From assembly GCA_016185345.1 (NCBI GenBank), contig JACPNS010000012.1, positions 1 to 64,000 on the forward strand: a stretch of DNA of 64,000 nucleotides, given 5' to 3'. The DNA comes from Solirubrobacterales bacterium. Its GTDB lineage: Bacteria > Actinomycetota > Thermoleophilia > Solirubrobacterales > JACPNS01. Below, in pieces: positions 25,335 to 35,030 of this stretch; within the stretch, counting starts at the first letter, position 1, and each line of letters starts with the position of its first letter. A model generated the notes under the pieces. The model did not search any database, was not told the DNA's origin, and saw nothing but the letters and a program-made list of their open reading frames with translations. Position numbers and translations under genes: made by a program.

Positions 25335-26053
25335 TGACCATGACCACGACCGCGCTCGGCGAAAAGCGAATCACCGGCCTCACCGCCGACCCATATGACT
25401 GGCCCTACAACCAGAACCTCGACCTCGAGCGCACCGCGCTGGTGCTGATCGACTGGCAGACCGACTTCTGCGGCAAGGGCGGATACGTGGACCACATGGG
25501 CTACGACCTCGAGCTGACGCGAGCGGGCATTCCGGCGACGCAGAAGGTGCTCGCGCGCTGGCGCGAACTGGGACTCACGGTGGTCCACACCCGCGAGGGC
25601 CACAAGCCCGACCTTTCTGATTGTCCGCCGAACAAGCTCTGGCGCTCCAAGCAGATGGGCGCAGGGATCGGCGACTCCGGCCCGTGCGGCCGCATCCTCG
25701 TGATCGGCGAGCCCGGCTGGGACATCGTCGAAGAGCTCTATCCGGTCGAGGGCGAGATCATCATCGACAAGCCGGGGAAGGGCGCGTTCGTCGCGACCAA
25801 CCTCGATCTCACGCTACGCACCAACAAAATCGAGAACTTGATCTTCACCGGCATCACCACCGACGTGTGCGTGCACACGACGATGCGTGAGGCGAACGAC
25901 ATGGGTTACGAGTGCCTGCTGCTTTCAGACTGCACGGGCGCCACGGACTACGGCAATTACGAAGCCGCGTTGAAGATGGTCAAGATGCAGGGCGGTGTCT
26001 TCGGGTCGGTTGCGACCAGCGAAGATCTGCTCGGCGCCTTGTCGGTCCTTTAG
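25331..26053 (+). CDS. Cysteine hydrolase, probable biuret amidohydrolase
   Basis: The 240-residue protein is an isochorismatase-fold amidase with an intact triad: Asp41 ([18 protein letters not shown]), Lys147 ([10 protein letters not shown]) and Cys180 ([15 protein letters not shown]). These, and Gln220 in [12 protein letters not shown], sit at a constant offset of five from the Asp36/Lys142/Cys175/Gln215 that I recall for Rhizobium BiuH. That implies no gaps and a close match. Biuret hydrolase yields allophanate and ammonia; a related ureide substrate is possible. GGAGG lies 6 bases before the GTG start; ATG 25334 is the alternative. It is coupled to its pseudoenzyme paralogue. Confidence 0.8.
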   Translation: MMTMTTTALGEKRITGLTADPYDWPYNQNLDLERTALVLIDWQTDFCGKGGYVDHMGYDLELTRAGIPATQKVLARWRELGLTVVHTREGHKPDLSDCPPNKLWRSKQMGAGIGDSGPCGRILVIGEPGWDIVEELYPVEGEIIIDKPGKGAFVATNLDLTLRTNKIENLIFTGITTDVCVHTTMREANDMGYECLLLSDCTGATDYGNYEAALKMVKMQGGVFGSVATSEDLLGALSVL

Positions 26054-26064
26054 GGGATTCGCTG

Positions 26065-27507
26065 ATGACAAGTGTTGCGACAAATGCGTTCGCGTGGGCG
26101 CTTGAGTACCTCGCGGACTGGGAGACTGACGATCCTGAACGGCGCGTGGCGTTCGACCTTTGGGCAGGAGAGCGCGGGGTAGGTCCTGCGACTGCGCCTG
26201 GGACGACCAACGGCGTGGATTCAGGCGAGATCGCCTCGGCGGCTGCGGCATTGGCTGCGGGGGAGACGACCTCGGTTGCGCTCGTCGAAGCGGCGATCAC
26301 AGTTGCGGCTGAGCACAACGAGCGGCTTGTTGGATTTGTCGAGCTCACTGCGGAGTCGGCGCTCGCCGATGCCGCCGCGCTCGACGCGGAACGCGCGGCC
26401 GGCGAAGTGCGCGGGCCTATGCATGGAATTCCGATTTCCGTCAAGGACGTGATTCACGTTGCTGGCGTGCCGACCCGCTGCGGATCGGACGCCTTTGAGG
26501 CTTTGCCAGAACACGATGCCTGGGCAGTCGCCCGGATGCGCGAGGCTGGAGCGATCATCCTCGGCAAGGTCGCAACTCACGAGTTTGCGCTCGGCGTGAC
26601 ATCCCCGCAGTCGCGTAACCCGCACGACGACACGCGGATCCCGGGCGGATCTTCTGGTGGATCGGCCGTGGCTGTCTCAACGGGCATGGGATTTGGGTCG
26701 ATCTGCACCGACACGCGTGCTTCATCGCGCGTGCCTGCAGCTTTGAGCGGCGTAGTCGGAATGAAGCCGACATACGGAACGGTTTCGACCAAAGGCGTGG
26801 TGCCGCTCGCATGGACGATGGACCACGTCGGCGTGATCGCCGGAACTGTCGCCGACACAGCAACGATGTTCGACATCCTCCGCGACCTGCCGCCGATGGC
26901 GCCGGGCGTGAACGACGGGGTGGAGGGCATGACGCTCGGCCTCCCCAAAGCAGCCTTCGAGGACATCGACGAGGAAGTCGAAGCAGCGGTGCGCGCTGGC
27001 GTTGAGCGCTTGATCGGCGCAGGTGCGACGACGATCGATCTCGATACGCCAGGAGAGCCTGACTTCACAGGCGCCAACGCCGGCGGAATGGTGACCAGCC
27101 GCTGCGAGGCCGCGACCTTCCACAAGTTCATCAACACCGATCGCGATCTCTACTGGCCCGAGGTTCGAGACCAACTCAACGCTGCCGACGACGTGCTCGC
27201 CACCGAGTACCTCCAGGCCCAGCGCTACCGAGCCTGGATGCGCGAGCGCATGGTCAAGGTGTTCGAGGGCGTGGACGCGCTCGTGATGCCGACGGTGCCA
27301 GTGCTGGCTCCGCCGGTCGAGGACGCCGACGATTACCTCACCATCTTGTCACGCAACGCGATCCTCTGGAGCTTCGTCGGTTTCCCTGCGATCTCTGTGC
27401 CGGCGGGCAAGTCTGCCTCGGGCCTGCCGATCGGTCTTCAGGTCGTCTGCGCGCCGTACGCCGAACGAACGCTTATCGCAGTGGCCGCCGCGGCCGAGTC
27501 GGACTGA
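26065..27507 (+). CDS. Amidase-signature hydrolase 1
   Basis: The 480-residue protein is an amidase-signature enzyme (Ser-cisSer-Lys triad). The Lys lies in GIPISVKDVIHV, the cis-Ser in GGSSGGSAVAV and the nucleophile Ser in DTRASSRVPAA. The usual DTGGS motif is DTRAS here, so the oxyanion-hole Gly pair is replaced. The chemistry may be intact, but the pocket differs from its paralogue (DTRGS). AGGGGA lies upstream of ATG 26065. Related amidases (AtzE/AtzF type) act after biuret hydrolase on carboxybiuret or allophanate, which suggests a later step of the same pathway. Confidence 0.88.
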   Translation: MTSVATNAFAWALEYLADWETDDPERRVAFDLWAGERGVGPATAPGTTNGVDSGEIASAAAALAAGETTSVALVEAAITVAAEHNERLVGFVELTAESALADAAALDAERAAGEVRGPMHGIPISVKDVIHVAGVPTRCGSDAFEALPEHDAWAVARMREAGAIILGKVATHEFALGVTSPQSRNPHDDTRIPGGSSGGSAVAVSTGMGFGSICTDTRASSRVPAALSGVVGMKPTYGTVSTKGVVPLAWTMDHVGVIAGTVADTATMFDILRDLPPMAPGVNDGVEGMTLGLPKAAFEDIDEEVEAAVRAGVERLIGAGATTIDLDTPGEPDFTGANAGGMVTSRCEAATFHKFINTDRDLYWPEVRDQLNAADDVLATEYLQAQRYRAWMRERMVKVFEGVDALVMPTVPVLAPPVEDADDYLTILSRNAILWSFVGFPAISVPAGKSASGLPIGLQVVCAPYAERTLIAVAAAAESD

Positions 27508-27678
27508 GTTCCGTTGACCGTGCGGTTTGTCCACACGGAGAGTCGCCGACCGCGATTTTTGTACGGCGCAAGGCGGGGGCAGGGGGCCTGCGCGGGTAGC
27601 TTCGCTTTGCAGCCACAGCTACGGACGCCGCAGCACCCCTACAGCGGCATTGGCTTCACCCGACAGATTGAACATTTG

Positions 27679-29127
27679 ATGTCAAACCTGGCAACTGACG
27701 CATTCCAGAATGCACTTGCGCTGCTCAGAAAGTGGCGTGCCGAGAAGGCCGATGAACCACCGGCGTATGACCTGACCATGCCGGAGGCCACTGACTCGCC
27801 CGGTCCCGTTAAGCCGCCAGCGCCGCGCCGTGGAACGATCGCGTCAACCGAGCAGTTGCTCGCCTCGCACGACGTCAGCTCGGTAGAACTGGTTTCGCGC
27901 TCGTTGCGCGCGATCGGCGATCGGAACGACGAGCTCTATGCGTTCGTGGAAATCCTCGAGGTCGAGGCGGTCGCTCGGGCGAAGAAGATGGATGCGGAGC
28001 TCACGGCCGGTCGCGTTAGAAGCCCGTTGCACGGGATTCCGGTTTCCGTCAAAGATCTGTACGCCGTAAAGGGCGGAACCACCCGCGCGGGATCGCTCGG
28101 CTACGAGCGCCGCGACGACCACGACGCGGCGGTGGTCACGAAGCTGCGTGAAGCCGGGGCGGTCCTGATCGGAAAAACTTCGACCCACGAATTCGCGATG
28201 GGGGTCACCGCACCGCAGTCGCGCAATCCGCACGACACTTCGCGGATCTCTGGTGGATCCTCAAGCGGCGCAGCGATCGCTGTGGCGACAGGCATGGGCA
28301 TGGGCGCGATCGGGACCGACACGCGTGGATCGATCCGCATTCCAGCGGCGCTCTGCGGAGTTGTCGGGATGAAGCCGACGTTTGGGAACGTCTCGCTCGA
28401 TGGCGTTGTGCCGCTTTCGTGGTCGATGGATCACGTCGGCGTGATGGCGCCGTCGGTTGACGATGCAGCAACGGTTCTTGACGCGCTCGCACCGGAGAAA
28501 AGCACTCTTTCAACCCCGGTCGCGGCAGTCAGCGATATCCGAGTCGGACTCCCTCGAGCGGCCTGGCGCGGCGTCGAGCACGCCGTTGAGCTTTCGGTGG
28601 AGTCAGTAATGGACACGCTGATTGCGACCGGCGTGGAGATGTTCGACGTGCAGCGCCCGAGCGCGATCGACTTCGACAACGCCAACCTCACGAGCATGGT
28701 CGTCAGCCGCTGCGAAGCGGCAGCGTTCCACCGCGACCTCGGACTTGACCCAATCCTTTACACAAGCGACGTCCGCACGCAGCTCGAGGCCGCAGCCGAG
28801 GCCACCGCGCAGGACTACATCGACGCCCAGCGCCTGCGCGCCGAGCTCCAGCGCGACATGCTCAGAGTCTTCAAAGACGTCGATGTGCTGCTGATGCCGA
28901 CGGTGCCGATTCTGGCTCCGACCGTCGAGACAGCAGATCAGACGCCATTGGTGCTCACGCGCAATGTTGCGCTGTGGAGCTTCGTCGGATTCCCGGCCAT
29001 CTCAGTCCCGTGCGTGCCGTCGCCGGCCGGACTGCCGATCGGCCTACAAATCGTTGCCGCGCCGCACAAGGAGGCCGCGATTTTCGCGGTTGCCCGTGCA
29101 GTCGAGCGAGGGGTGAACGCGCGATAG
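27679..29127 (+). CDS. Amidase-signature hydrolase 2
   Basis: This 482-residue paralogue of the preceding amidase has the complete triad: Lys in GIPVSVKDLYAV, cis-Ser in SGGSSSGAAIAV and nucleophile Ser in DTRGSIRIPAALCG. The N-terminal helix (SNLATDAFQNALALLRKW) matches the start of amidase 1 and fixes the start at 27679, although no clear ribosome-binding site is seen. The 171 bases between the amidases hold no gene. Tandem duplication with divergence of the active-site loop suggests two different amide substrates in one pathway. Confidence 0.87.
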   Translation: MSNLATDAFQNALALLRKWRAEKADEPPAYDLTMPEATDSPGPVKPPAPRRGTIASTEQLLASHDVSSVELVSRSLRAIGDRNDELYAFVEILEVEAVARAKKMDAELTAGRVRSPLHGIPVSVKDLYAVKGGTTRAGSLGYERRDDHDAAVVTKLREAGAVLIGKTSTHEFAMGVTAPQSRNPHDTSRISGGSSSGAAIAVATGMGMGAIGTDTRGSIRIPAALCGVVGMKPTFGNVSLDGVVPLSWSMDHVGVMAPSVDDAATVLDALAPEKSTLSTPVAAVSDIRVGLPRAAWRGVEHAVELSVESVMDTLIATGVEMFDVQRPSAIDFDNANLTSMVVSRCEAAAFHRDLGLDPILYTSDVRTQLEAAAEATAQDYIDAQRLRAELQRDMLRVFKDVDVLLMPTVPILAPTVETADQTPLVLTRNVALWSFVGFPAISVPCVPSPAGLPIGLQIVAAPHKEAAIFAVARAVERGVNAR

Positions 29128-29194
29128 CGGTCAACGGGGCATTCCCGACTCGACCCGCCGACGGTACCGGTCGCCGGGGTGTACGGGAGGCTCG

Positions 29195-29527
29195 TTACAA
29201 GGGGCCCGGCATTGAGCCGAGTTCATGTTCACTCACTCTGCCTATCCGCTCGATCAACCGACTTCGAGCTACGCCTTGGACCGCGCGTGGCACGGCTCGG
29301 CATTCAAGGTCGACCCCGCTGGCGGTTGAGATCACGGGGCGAAGGGGGGATGAACTCACCGACGCGCTCAGTGGAATGACGACAATCTGCTCATGATCAG
29401 AGCCGACCGTGAGTTCGGAGGGAGTGAGAACGACTGCTGGTCGAGTCTTCCCGGGCTCGCCGTGCCTGGCGGCGCCAAATGCAGTGAGCCAGACCTCGCC
29501 GCGTCTTGGCGCGTCAGTCGAGGTCAT
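29195..29527 (-). CDS. MazF/PemK-type endoribonuclease toxin
   Basis: The 110-residue product has the PemK/MazF fold: RRGEVWLTAFG at the N-terminus, GKTRPAVVLTP with the catalytic Arg, and IVVIPLSASV. Family members cut mRNA at short motifs. The ATG at 29527 lies 14 bases inside the antitoxin gene, the normal arrangement. It lies after the amidase operon on the opposite strand, with 67 bases between the two stops. Confidence 0.82.
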   Translation of the reverse strand: MTSTDAPRRGEVWLTAFGAARHGEPGKTRPAVVLTPSELTVGSDHEQIVVIPLSASVSSSPLRPVISTASGVDLECRAVPRAVQGVARSRLIERIGRVSEHELGSMPGPL

Positions 29528-29747
29528 CGCTGTCGGACTGATCCCAGAGTGCGTACTCCGCGGCGATCGATGGATCGGCGAGATCCCTCTTTGTGGCGGC
29601 TCGCTCTGCCGCGAAGATCGCGTGAATGTGCTCGCGGCTCGCGAACTCCATGAGGAGACGTGAAATCGAGATGCCTTGATTTGCCGCAATTTGGGCGAGG
29701 TCATCGCGAGTCTGCTTCGGTACGCGAATTGTGGCCGTGGCGCTGAT
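29514..29747 (-). CDS. Ribbon-helix-helix antitoxin, start codon apparently ATC
   Basis: The protein begins (I/M)SATATIRVPKQTRDDLAQI, a classic RHH DNA-binding start, and ends in an acidic toxin-binding tail WDQSDSDDLD. No ATG, GTG or TTG opens the frame at the expected place. The codon there is ATC, placed exactly 7 bases after a TATAGT -10, which is where a leaderless start should be. The next in-frame start upstream is ATG 29864, which would add 39 unlikely residues. The options are an unusual ATC start, a silenced gene, or a base error. It overlaps the MazF gene by 14 bases. Confidence 0.7.
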   Translation of the reverse strand: MSATATIRVPKQTRDDLAQIAANQGISISRLLMEFASREHIHAIFAAERAATKRDLADPSIAAEYALWDQSDSDDLD

Positions 29748-29779
29748 GGCGACAACTATAGCGCCATGATTGGCGCCAA
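29745..29779 (-). promoter_or_regulatory. Promoter and operator of the RHH/MazF module
   Basis: On the minus strand TATAGT is the -10. ATGGCG and CGCCAT form an inverted repeat around it (29746-29767 region), and a perfect palindrome TTGGCGCCAA lies at 29770-29779. This is typical of an RHH autoregulated promoter. Confidence 0.55.
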
Positions 29780-29857
29780 AGGCCCGAACCCGCTCATTTT
29801 CCGCCCCAGTGGTAGGCTTAGAGGTTCTGCAAATCCACCTACGAGTTAGAAGTTCAC

Positions 29858-31381
29858 GTGTCAACGACCCTTACCGAATCACCCGTAGCGACCGAACCAA
29901 CGGCCGCCGCACCTGAAACCGAAGCCCCCGCCGGAAACATCGTCCCGGGATCCGATGGCTTGCTGCTCGAAGTCGACGGCAAAATCGTCCCGAACTACGC
30001 CGCAACGCTGGTCAATTTTGAAGATGGCGATGTAGTCCAGGGCACGGTCGTTCAGATCGACCGCGACGAAGTTCTCGTCGACATCGGATACAAGTCCGAG
30101 GGCGTCATCCCGGTCAACGAGCTGTCGATCCGCAAGAATGTCAATCCTGCCGATGAAGTTGAGCTCGGTGAAGAGGTAGATGCGCTGGTCGTCACCAAAG
30201 AGGACGCCGACGGGCGCCTCGTGCTCTCCAAGAAGCGCGCAAAGTTTGAGAAGGCCTGGCGCAAGATTGAAGAAGCTGCCGAGTCTGGTGAGCCGGTCGA
30301 AGGAACGGTCATTGAAGTTGTCAAGGGCGGCCTGATCGTCGACCTCGGCATCCGTGGCTTCCTGCCTGCATCGCTGGTGGACATCCGCCGCGTCCAGGAC
30401 CTCGATGAATTCCGCGCCACAACCGTGCGCTGCAAGGTCATTGAGCTGAACCGCTCGCGCAACAACGTCGTGCTTTCACGCCGCGCGATCCTCGAAGAAG
30501 AGCGTCGCGAAGTGCGTCAGCAGATCATCGGCTCACTCGAGCGCGGTTCCGTTGTCGAGGGCGCAATCAGCAACATCGTGGACTTCGGTGCGTTCGTCGA
30601 CCTCGACGGCATCGACGGCCTGATCCACATCTCCGAGCTTTCATGGAGCCACGTCAACCACCCGAGCGAAGTTGTCTCGATCGGTGACTTGGTAAAGGTC
30701 AAGGTGCTCGACATCGACCACGACCGCCAGCGCATCTCACTGGGTCTCAAGCAGACGCAGGAAGACCCATGGCAGAAGGTCATCGACACGCACCACATTG
30801 GTGACGTGCTCGAAGGAACAGTCACGAAGATCGTCTCGTTCGGTGCTTTTGTGGAGATCTACAACGGCGTCGAGGGTCTCGTGCACATCTCGGAGCTCTC
30901 CGAGCACCACGTCGAGAACCCGCGTCAGGTGCTCAACGAAGCAGACGTCGTGCGTGTTCGCATCCTTGAGATCGACACCGAGCGTCGTCGCCTCAGCTTG
31001 AGCGCCAAACAAGTTGATGGTCAGGAGCTCGTTCCGGCCGAGCTCAACGAAGAGGGCGAAGTCATCACTCCGAAGGACCACGACGCAGCGGACCTGATCG
31101 CCGAAGCGCTTGGCGACCTCGACTTGGGCGACTCTGTCGCGGCCGAGGCTACGGCAGAAGCGGAAGCTGTCGCAGTCGAGGATGAGCCAACCGTCGGTAC
31201 GCCTGAGGACACTCCCGTTGCCGACGACGCTCCGGACGAGGAATCATCTGAAGAGGCTCCGACCGCCGAGGTCGAGACCGCAACCGAGGAAGCGCCCGTA
31301 GAAGAGGCTCCTGCGGAGGAAACTCCCGCTGCCGAAGCTGACGCTGAAGCTCCGGCCGAAGAGACTCCCGAGTCCGCCTAA
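29858..31381 (+). CDS. rpsA: 30S ribosomal protein S1
   Basis: S1 holds mRNA on the 30S subunit. The 507-residue protein has four S1 RNA-binding repeats (about residues 58-127, 145-212, 229-298 and 315-384), seen as [49 protein letters not shown] and [16 protein letters not shown] long Glu/Ala-rich tail follows (about 410-507). This is the four-repeat type of Gram-positive bacteria. The start is GTG at 29858. TAGGCT at 29813-29818 is a possible -10, giving an untranslated leader, unlike many genes here. coaE follows by 21 bases. Confidence 0.95.
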   Translation: MSTTLTESPVATEPTAAAPETEAPAGNIVPGSDGLLLEVDGKIVPNYAATLVNFEDGDVVQGTVVQIDRDEVLVDIGYKSEGVIPVNELSIRKNVNPADEVELGEEVDALVVTKEDADGRLVLSKKRAKFEKAWRKIEEAAESGEPVEGTVIEVVKGGLIVDLGIRGFLPASLVDIRRVQDLDEFRATTVRCKVIELNRSRNNVVLSRRAILEEERREVRQQIIGSLERGSVVEGAISNIVDFGAFVDLDGIDGLIHISELSWSHVNHPSEVVSIGDLVKVKVLDIDHDRQRISLGLKQTQEDPWQKVIDTHHIGDVLEGTVTKIVSFGAFVEIYNGVEGLVHISELSEHHVENPRQVLNEADVVRVRILEIDTERRRLSLSAKQVDGQELVPAELNEEGEVITPKDHDAADLIAEALGDLDLGDSVAAEATAEAEAVAVEDEPTVGTPEDTPVADDAPDEESSEEAPTAEVETATEEAPVEEAPAEETPAAEADAEAPAEETPESA

Positions 31382-31402
31382 TCCAGCAGGGCCTCACGGT
31401 CC

Positions 31403-32014
31403 ATGGCTAAAAAACCTGTGTTCATCGGCTTGACCGGCGGCGTTGCCGCCGGCAAGTCGACGGCACTTGCCGCGCTTGCCGAGGCCGGCGTGCCGACACT
31501 CTCTGCCGACGCGGTAGTCCACCGTGTCTATGAAGACCCGGAGATGATCGAACTCGTTCGCGGGCGCTTGGGCGACGGCGTGATCCTCAACGGCGCAGTA
31601 GACCGCGACGCCGTAGCCAGTGAGATCTTCAACGAGCCAGAGCTTCGCTCCTGGCTTGAACAGCTGATCTGGCCTCGCGTAGGCATGAAGATCTTTGAGT
31701 TCCGTAGAACTCACGAGGCGCTTGACGAGCCGCCAGCCGCAACTGTCGTCGAGGTCCCACTTCTTTTCGAAGCTGGCATGGACCAGGGCTTTGACCGCAC
31801 GATCGCGGTGATCGTCGATGACGGGCTGCGCAAAGCCCGCGCCGCCGAGCGCGGTGGCGAAGAACTCGCCGCGCGTGACGAGCGCCAAATGTCGCAGGAT
31901 GAGAAGGCCAAGCGAGCCGATGTGGTTGTTGTCAACGACGGTGATCTTGAAGTTCTCGGCGAACGCGCACTTGCTGCCGTTGCCCAATGCATCGAGCTCG
32001 GACCGCGCGCCTGA
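31403..32014 (+). CDS. coaE: Dephospho-CoA kinase
   Basis: CoaE adds the 3'-phosphate in the last step of coenzyme A synthesis. The 203-residue P-loop kinase shows Walker A GLTGGVAAGKST, then LSADAVVHRVY with the substrate Asp, VVEVPLLFEAGMD, and the lid region RDERQMSQDEK. It follows rpsA on the same strand, an arrangement common in actinobacteria. It is functionally linked to the pan genes further along. Confidence 0.94.
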   Translation: MAKKPVFIGLTGGVAAGKSTALAALAEAGVPTLSADAVVHRVYEDPEMIELVRGRLGDGVILNGAVDRDAVASEIFNEPELRSWLEQLIWPRVGMKIFEFRRTHEALDEPPAATVVEVPLLFEAGMDQGFDRTIAVIVDDGLRKARAAERGGEELAARDERQMSQDEKAKRADVVVVNDGDLEVLGERALAAVAQCIELGPRA

Positions 32015-32060
32015 TCGTTGGTGAGAGGCCGCGCCGGTCTCGCTGACACAATCAGACCCC

Positions 32061-32717
32061 GTGCCCGGTCGCACAGCAACATCCAGCCGTCCTTCCCGCA
32101 GGACCCAGAAGCGTCAGGTCAAGAGGGCCGGACGCCGCTCGTCTGCGCGTCGGCGCACGATCGGCTTCATGGTTGTTCTGGCGATCCTCGGAGGCGTTGG
32201 TTTCGCGATCTCCAAGACCTTCGAAAAGGGATATCGCGAGCTGGCGCTCCCCCTGCGCCACGACGACATCATCCGCCAACAGGCCGAAGAGAAAAACCTC
32301 GACCCGGCGCTGATCGCCGCCGTGATCTACCGGGAGTCGCGCTTTCGGCCACGCGAGTCCTCGGCTGGTGCGCTCGGTCTGATGCAGCTGCTCCCGGATA
32401 CCGCCCACTTCATTGCCAGAAAGACAGGGGGATCGAAATTCACCACAGAGGACCTGGCCACGCCGCAGGTGAACATCGCCTACGGCGCGTGGTATCTGCG
32501 GTATTTGCTTGACCAGTTCGACGGCGACGAGGTGACCGCGCTGGCCGCCTACAACGGCGGAATAGGCAACGTGCAGAAGTGGCTGGTAAAAAGGGGGGAG
32601 GCGGTCCTGATGGATCCCGAGGACATCCCATTTCCGGAGACGCGCGAGTACGTCAAGAACGTGCTGAAAGCGCGGGACGAATACCGCGTCGAGTACTCCA
32701 AAGAACTCGGTCTGTAG
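32061..32717 (+). CDS. Membrane-anchored lytic murein transglycosylase (SLT domain)
   Basis: The 218-residue protein has a very basic N-terminus, one membrane helix (about residues 34-52) and a soluble SLT domain (about 68-205). The catalytic Glu lies in YRESRFRP, with the family motifs GALGLMQLLPDTA, NIAYGAWYL and ALAAYNGG. Such enzymes cut the glycan strand of peptidoglycan. The start is GTG at 32061. CACAAT 8 bases upstream could be a -10. uvrB follows by 80 bases. Confidence 0.9.
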   Translation: MPGRTATSSRPSRRTQKRQVKRAGRRSSARRRTIGFMVVLAILGGVGFAISKTFEKGYRELALPLRHDDIIRQQAEEKNLDPALIAAVIYRESRFRPRESSAGALGLMQLLPDTAHFIARKTGGSKFTTEDLATPQVNIAYGAWYLRYLLDQFDGDEVTALAAYNGGIGNVQKWLVKRGEAVLMDPEDIPFPETREYVKNVLKARDEYRVEYSKELGL

Positions 32718-32785
32718 CGCCGATCAGACGATCCCTGGGAGCTAAATCCGCCTGACCATCTGACCTCAACTCCGTGCCTGTTTCG

Positions 32786-32791
32786 TAACCT
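32786..32791 (+). promoter_or_regulatory. -10 element for leaderless uvrB
   Basis: TAACCT ends 6 bases before the uvrB ATG at 32798, and no ribosome-binding site is present. An identical TAACCT lies 7 bases before trkA at 59478. Confidence 0.5.
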
Positions 32792-32797
32792 GCATGG

Positions 32798-34801
32798 ATG
32801 GCCGTTGCGACCGACGACAAATTCGTTCTCACCAGCGAATATACGCCGACGGCCGACCAGCCGAAAGCACGCGACGAGCTGGTGGAGGGCCTGCTCGCTG
32901 GCGACCGTTTCCAGACGTTGCTCGGCGCAACCGGAACTGGCAAAACCTTCACGATGGCGACGGTGATCGAACAGATCCAGCGTCCGACGCTGCTGATCGC
33001 ACACAACAAGACGCTTGCCGCCCAGCTCTGCAGCGAATTGCGCGACTTCTTCCCGGACAACGCCGTCGAGTACTTCGTCAGCTATTACGACTACTACCAG
33101 CCAGAGGCGTACGTTCCGAGCAGCGACCTCTTCATCGACAAGGACTCTGCGGTAAACGAAGAGATCGACCGGCTGCGCCATGCGGCTACGGCTGCGCTTT
33201 TCACGCGCCGCGATGTGATCGTGGTCGCGAGCGTTTCCTGCATCTACGGACTTGGATCCCCGGGCGCGTATCAGGACTCTCACCTGATGTTCGCCGTCGG
33301 TGAGGAAACGCCGCGGGAACGCGTGCTCGAACGGCTGGTGAACATGATGTATCGACGCAACGACACGGTGCTCGAGCGCGGCTCCTTCCGCGTTCGCGGC
33401 GACACCGTTGAGCTTTTCCCGGCATATGCGGACTCGGCTTACCGGATCGAACTGTTCGGCGATGAGATCGAGAAGATCGAGCGCTTTGACCCGCTCACCG
33501 GCGAGCACTTCGGCGAACTGAAGTACGTCTCGCTCTGGCCCGCGACGCACTACGCGACCAGCCGCGACACGATCGAGCGCGCCCTGGAGACGATCGGCGC
33601 AGAGCTGACCGACCGGCTCGCAGTTCTTGAAGGTGAGGGCAAGCTGCTTGAGGCCCAACGCCTGAAGCAGCGCACGCGCTACGACCTCGAGATGATGCGC
33701 GAGCTCGGCTTCACGAACGGAATCGAGAACTACTCCCGCCACCTCGACGGCCGCCAGCCGGGGGAGAGGCCCTACTGCCTGCTCGACTATTTCCCGGAAG
33801 ACTTCGTGACGATCATCGACGAGTCCCACCAGACGGTGCCGCAGATCGGGGCGATGTACAAGGGCGACCGTGCGCGGAAGCAGACGCTTGTTGACTACGG
33901 ATTCCGCCTGCCGAGCGCGCTCGACAACCGCCCTCAGACCTTCGACGAGTTCCTCGGCGAGGTGAACCAGGTGGTGTTTGTCTCGGCCACTCCGGGTGAC
34001 TGGGAGCGAAACTACTCTTCGCGCATCGCCGAGCAGATCGTGCGCCCGACGGGCGTCGTCGATCCAGCGATCGAGATCCGCCCAACGCGCAACCAGGTTG
34101 ACGACCTGATGAACGAGATCAAAATGCGCGTCGAGCTCGATCAGCGCACGCTGGTCACCACTTTGACCAAGAAGCAGGCCGAGGATCTCTCTGAATACCT
34201 GGTCGAGTACGGCCTGAAGGTCCGCTATCTGCACAGCGATGTCGACACGCTCGAGCGCATCGAGATCATCCGGGACCTGCGCCTCGGGGTGTTTGACGTT
34301 CTGGTCGGCGTGAACCTCTTGCGCGAGGGGCTGGATATGCCGGAAGTGGCGCTCGTGGGAATCCTCGACGCCGACAAGGAAGGCTTCCTGCGCGGAGAGA
34401 CCGCGCTGCTTCAGACGACCGGCCGCGCCGCGCGAAACATTCACGGAAAGGTGATCATGTACGCCGACCGTGAGACCAGGGCGATGGTGAAAACGATCGA
34501 GGAGACCGACCGCCGGCGCGAGATCCAGGTCGCCTACAACGAAGAGCACAACATCACGCCGACGACGATCGCCAAGCGCGTTGGCTCGCTCGCTGCAATG
34601 ACTCCGCAGGGCGCAAAGGTCCCGGCGCGCAAGGCTGCCAAGGATGCGCTGGATGCCGAGATCGCCAAGCTCTCGCCCGACGAACTTCACGACAAGCTCG
34701 CATCACTTGAAGAGGAGATGCTCTACGAGGCCGAAGAGTTGCACTTTGAGCGCGCTGCTGAGCTGCGCGACGAAATCAAGGTGCTCGAGGCGCGGCTCTG
34801 A
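32798..34801 (+). CDS. uvrB: Excinuclease ABC subunit B
   Basis: UvrB is the damage-verifying helicase of nucleotide excision repair. The 667-residue protein has Walker [11 protein letters not shown], the beta-hairpin [12 protein letters not shown] that inserts into DNA, the TIDE-like [10 protein letters not shown] box, helicase motif [24 protein letters not shown], and the C-terminal UVR domain ([20 protein letters not shown]). Length is normal. uvrA lies 3 kb downstream on the same strand. Confidence 0.97.
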   Translation: MAVATDDKFVLTSEYTPTADQPKARDELVEGLLAGDRFQTLLGATGTGKTFTMATVIEQIQRPTLLIAHNKTLAAQLCSELRDFFPDNAVEYFVSYYDYYQPEAYVPSSDLFIDKDSAVNEEIDRLRHAATAALFTRRDVIVVASVSCIYGLGSPGAYQDSHLMFAVGEETPRERVLERLVNMMYRRNDTVLERGSFRVRGDTVELFPAYADSAYRIELFGDEIEKIERFDPLTGEHFGELKYVSLWPATHYATSRDTIERALETIGAELTDRLAVLEGEGKLLEAQRLKQRTRYDLEMMRELGFTNGIENYSRHLDGRQPGERPYCLLDYFPEDFVTIIDESHQTVPQIGAMYKGDRARKQTLVDYGFRLPSALDNRPQTFDEFLGEVNQVVFVSATPGDWERNYSSRIAEQIVRPTGVVDPAIEIRPTRNQVDDLMNEIKMRVELDQRTLVTTLTKKQAEDLSEYLVEYGLKVRYLHSDVDTLERIEIIRDLRLGVFDVLVGVNLLREGLDMPEVALVGILDADKEGFLRGETALLQTTGRAARNIHGKVIMYADRETRAMVKTIEETDRRREIQVAYNEEHNITPTTIAKRVGSLAAMTPQGAKVPARKAAKDALDAEIAKLSPDELHDKLASLEEEMLYEAEELHFERAAELRDEIKVLEARL

Positions 34802-34880
34802 TCGCGACGGCTGTGCCCACGACAATTCGACACTGATCGGCAAATACCCCTGGACAGCCTTGTCTTCGCCCGATTAAGCG

Positions 34881-34911
34881 GGAAAGGCCCCGCCGAGCGC
34901 GGGGCCTTTCC
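34881..34911. terminator. Terminator-like hairpin after uvrB
   Basis: GGAAAGGCCCCGC (34881-34893) and GCGGGGCCTTTCC (34899-34911) form a perfect 13-base stem around the loop CGAGC. The U-tract after it is poor (TTAAAC), so it may act as a weak terminator or stabilise the mRNA end. Confidence 0.7.
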
Positions 34912-35014
34912 TTAAACGTTGATCGCGAGGTCGGTGTCAAGTTTTGTTTTCCCGAGCTGCGTCATCTTTCGATGACTGGGAGGGTGCAGCTCAAGTCACT
35001 CCCCATGAGTTCCG

Positions 35015-35030
35015 ATATCGTAATCGATAT
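35015..35030 (+). promoter_or_regulatory. Promoter/operator of the orphan RHH antitoxin
   Basis: ATATCG-TAAT-CGATAT is a perfect inverted repeat. Inside it TATCGT (35016-35021) is a -10 candidate exactly 7 bases before the ATG at 35029. Operator, promoter and start codon thus overlap, as in vapBC. Confidence 0.55.

Noticed and set aside
32549-34690. A 713-codon antisense frame across uvrB
   Set aside because: It mirrors uvrB codon bias, has no start signals and no motifs.
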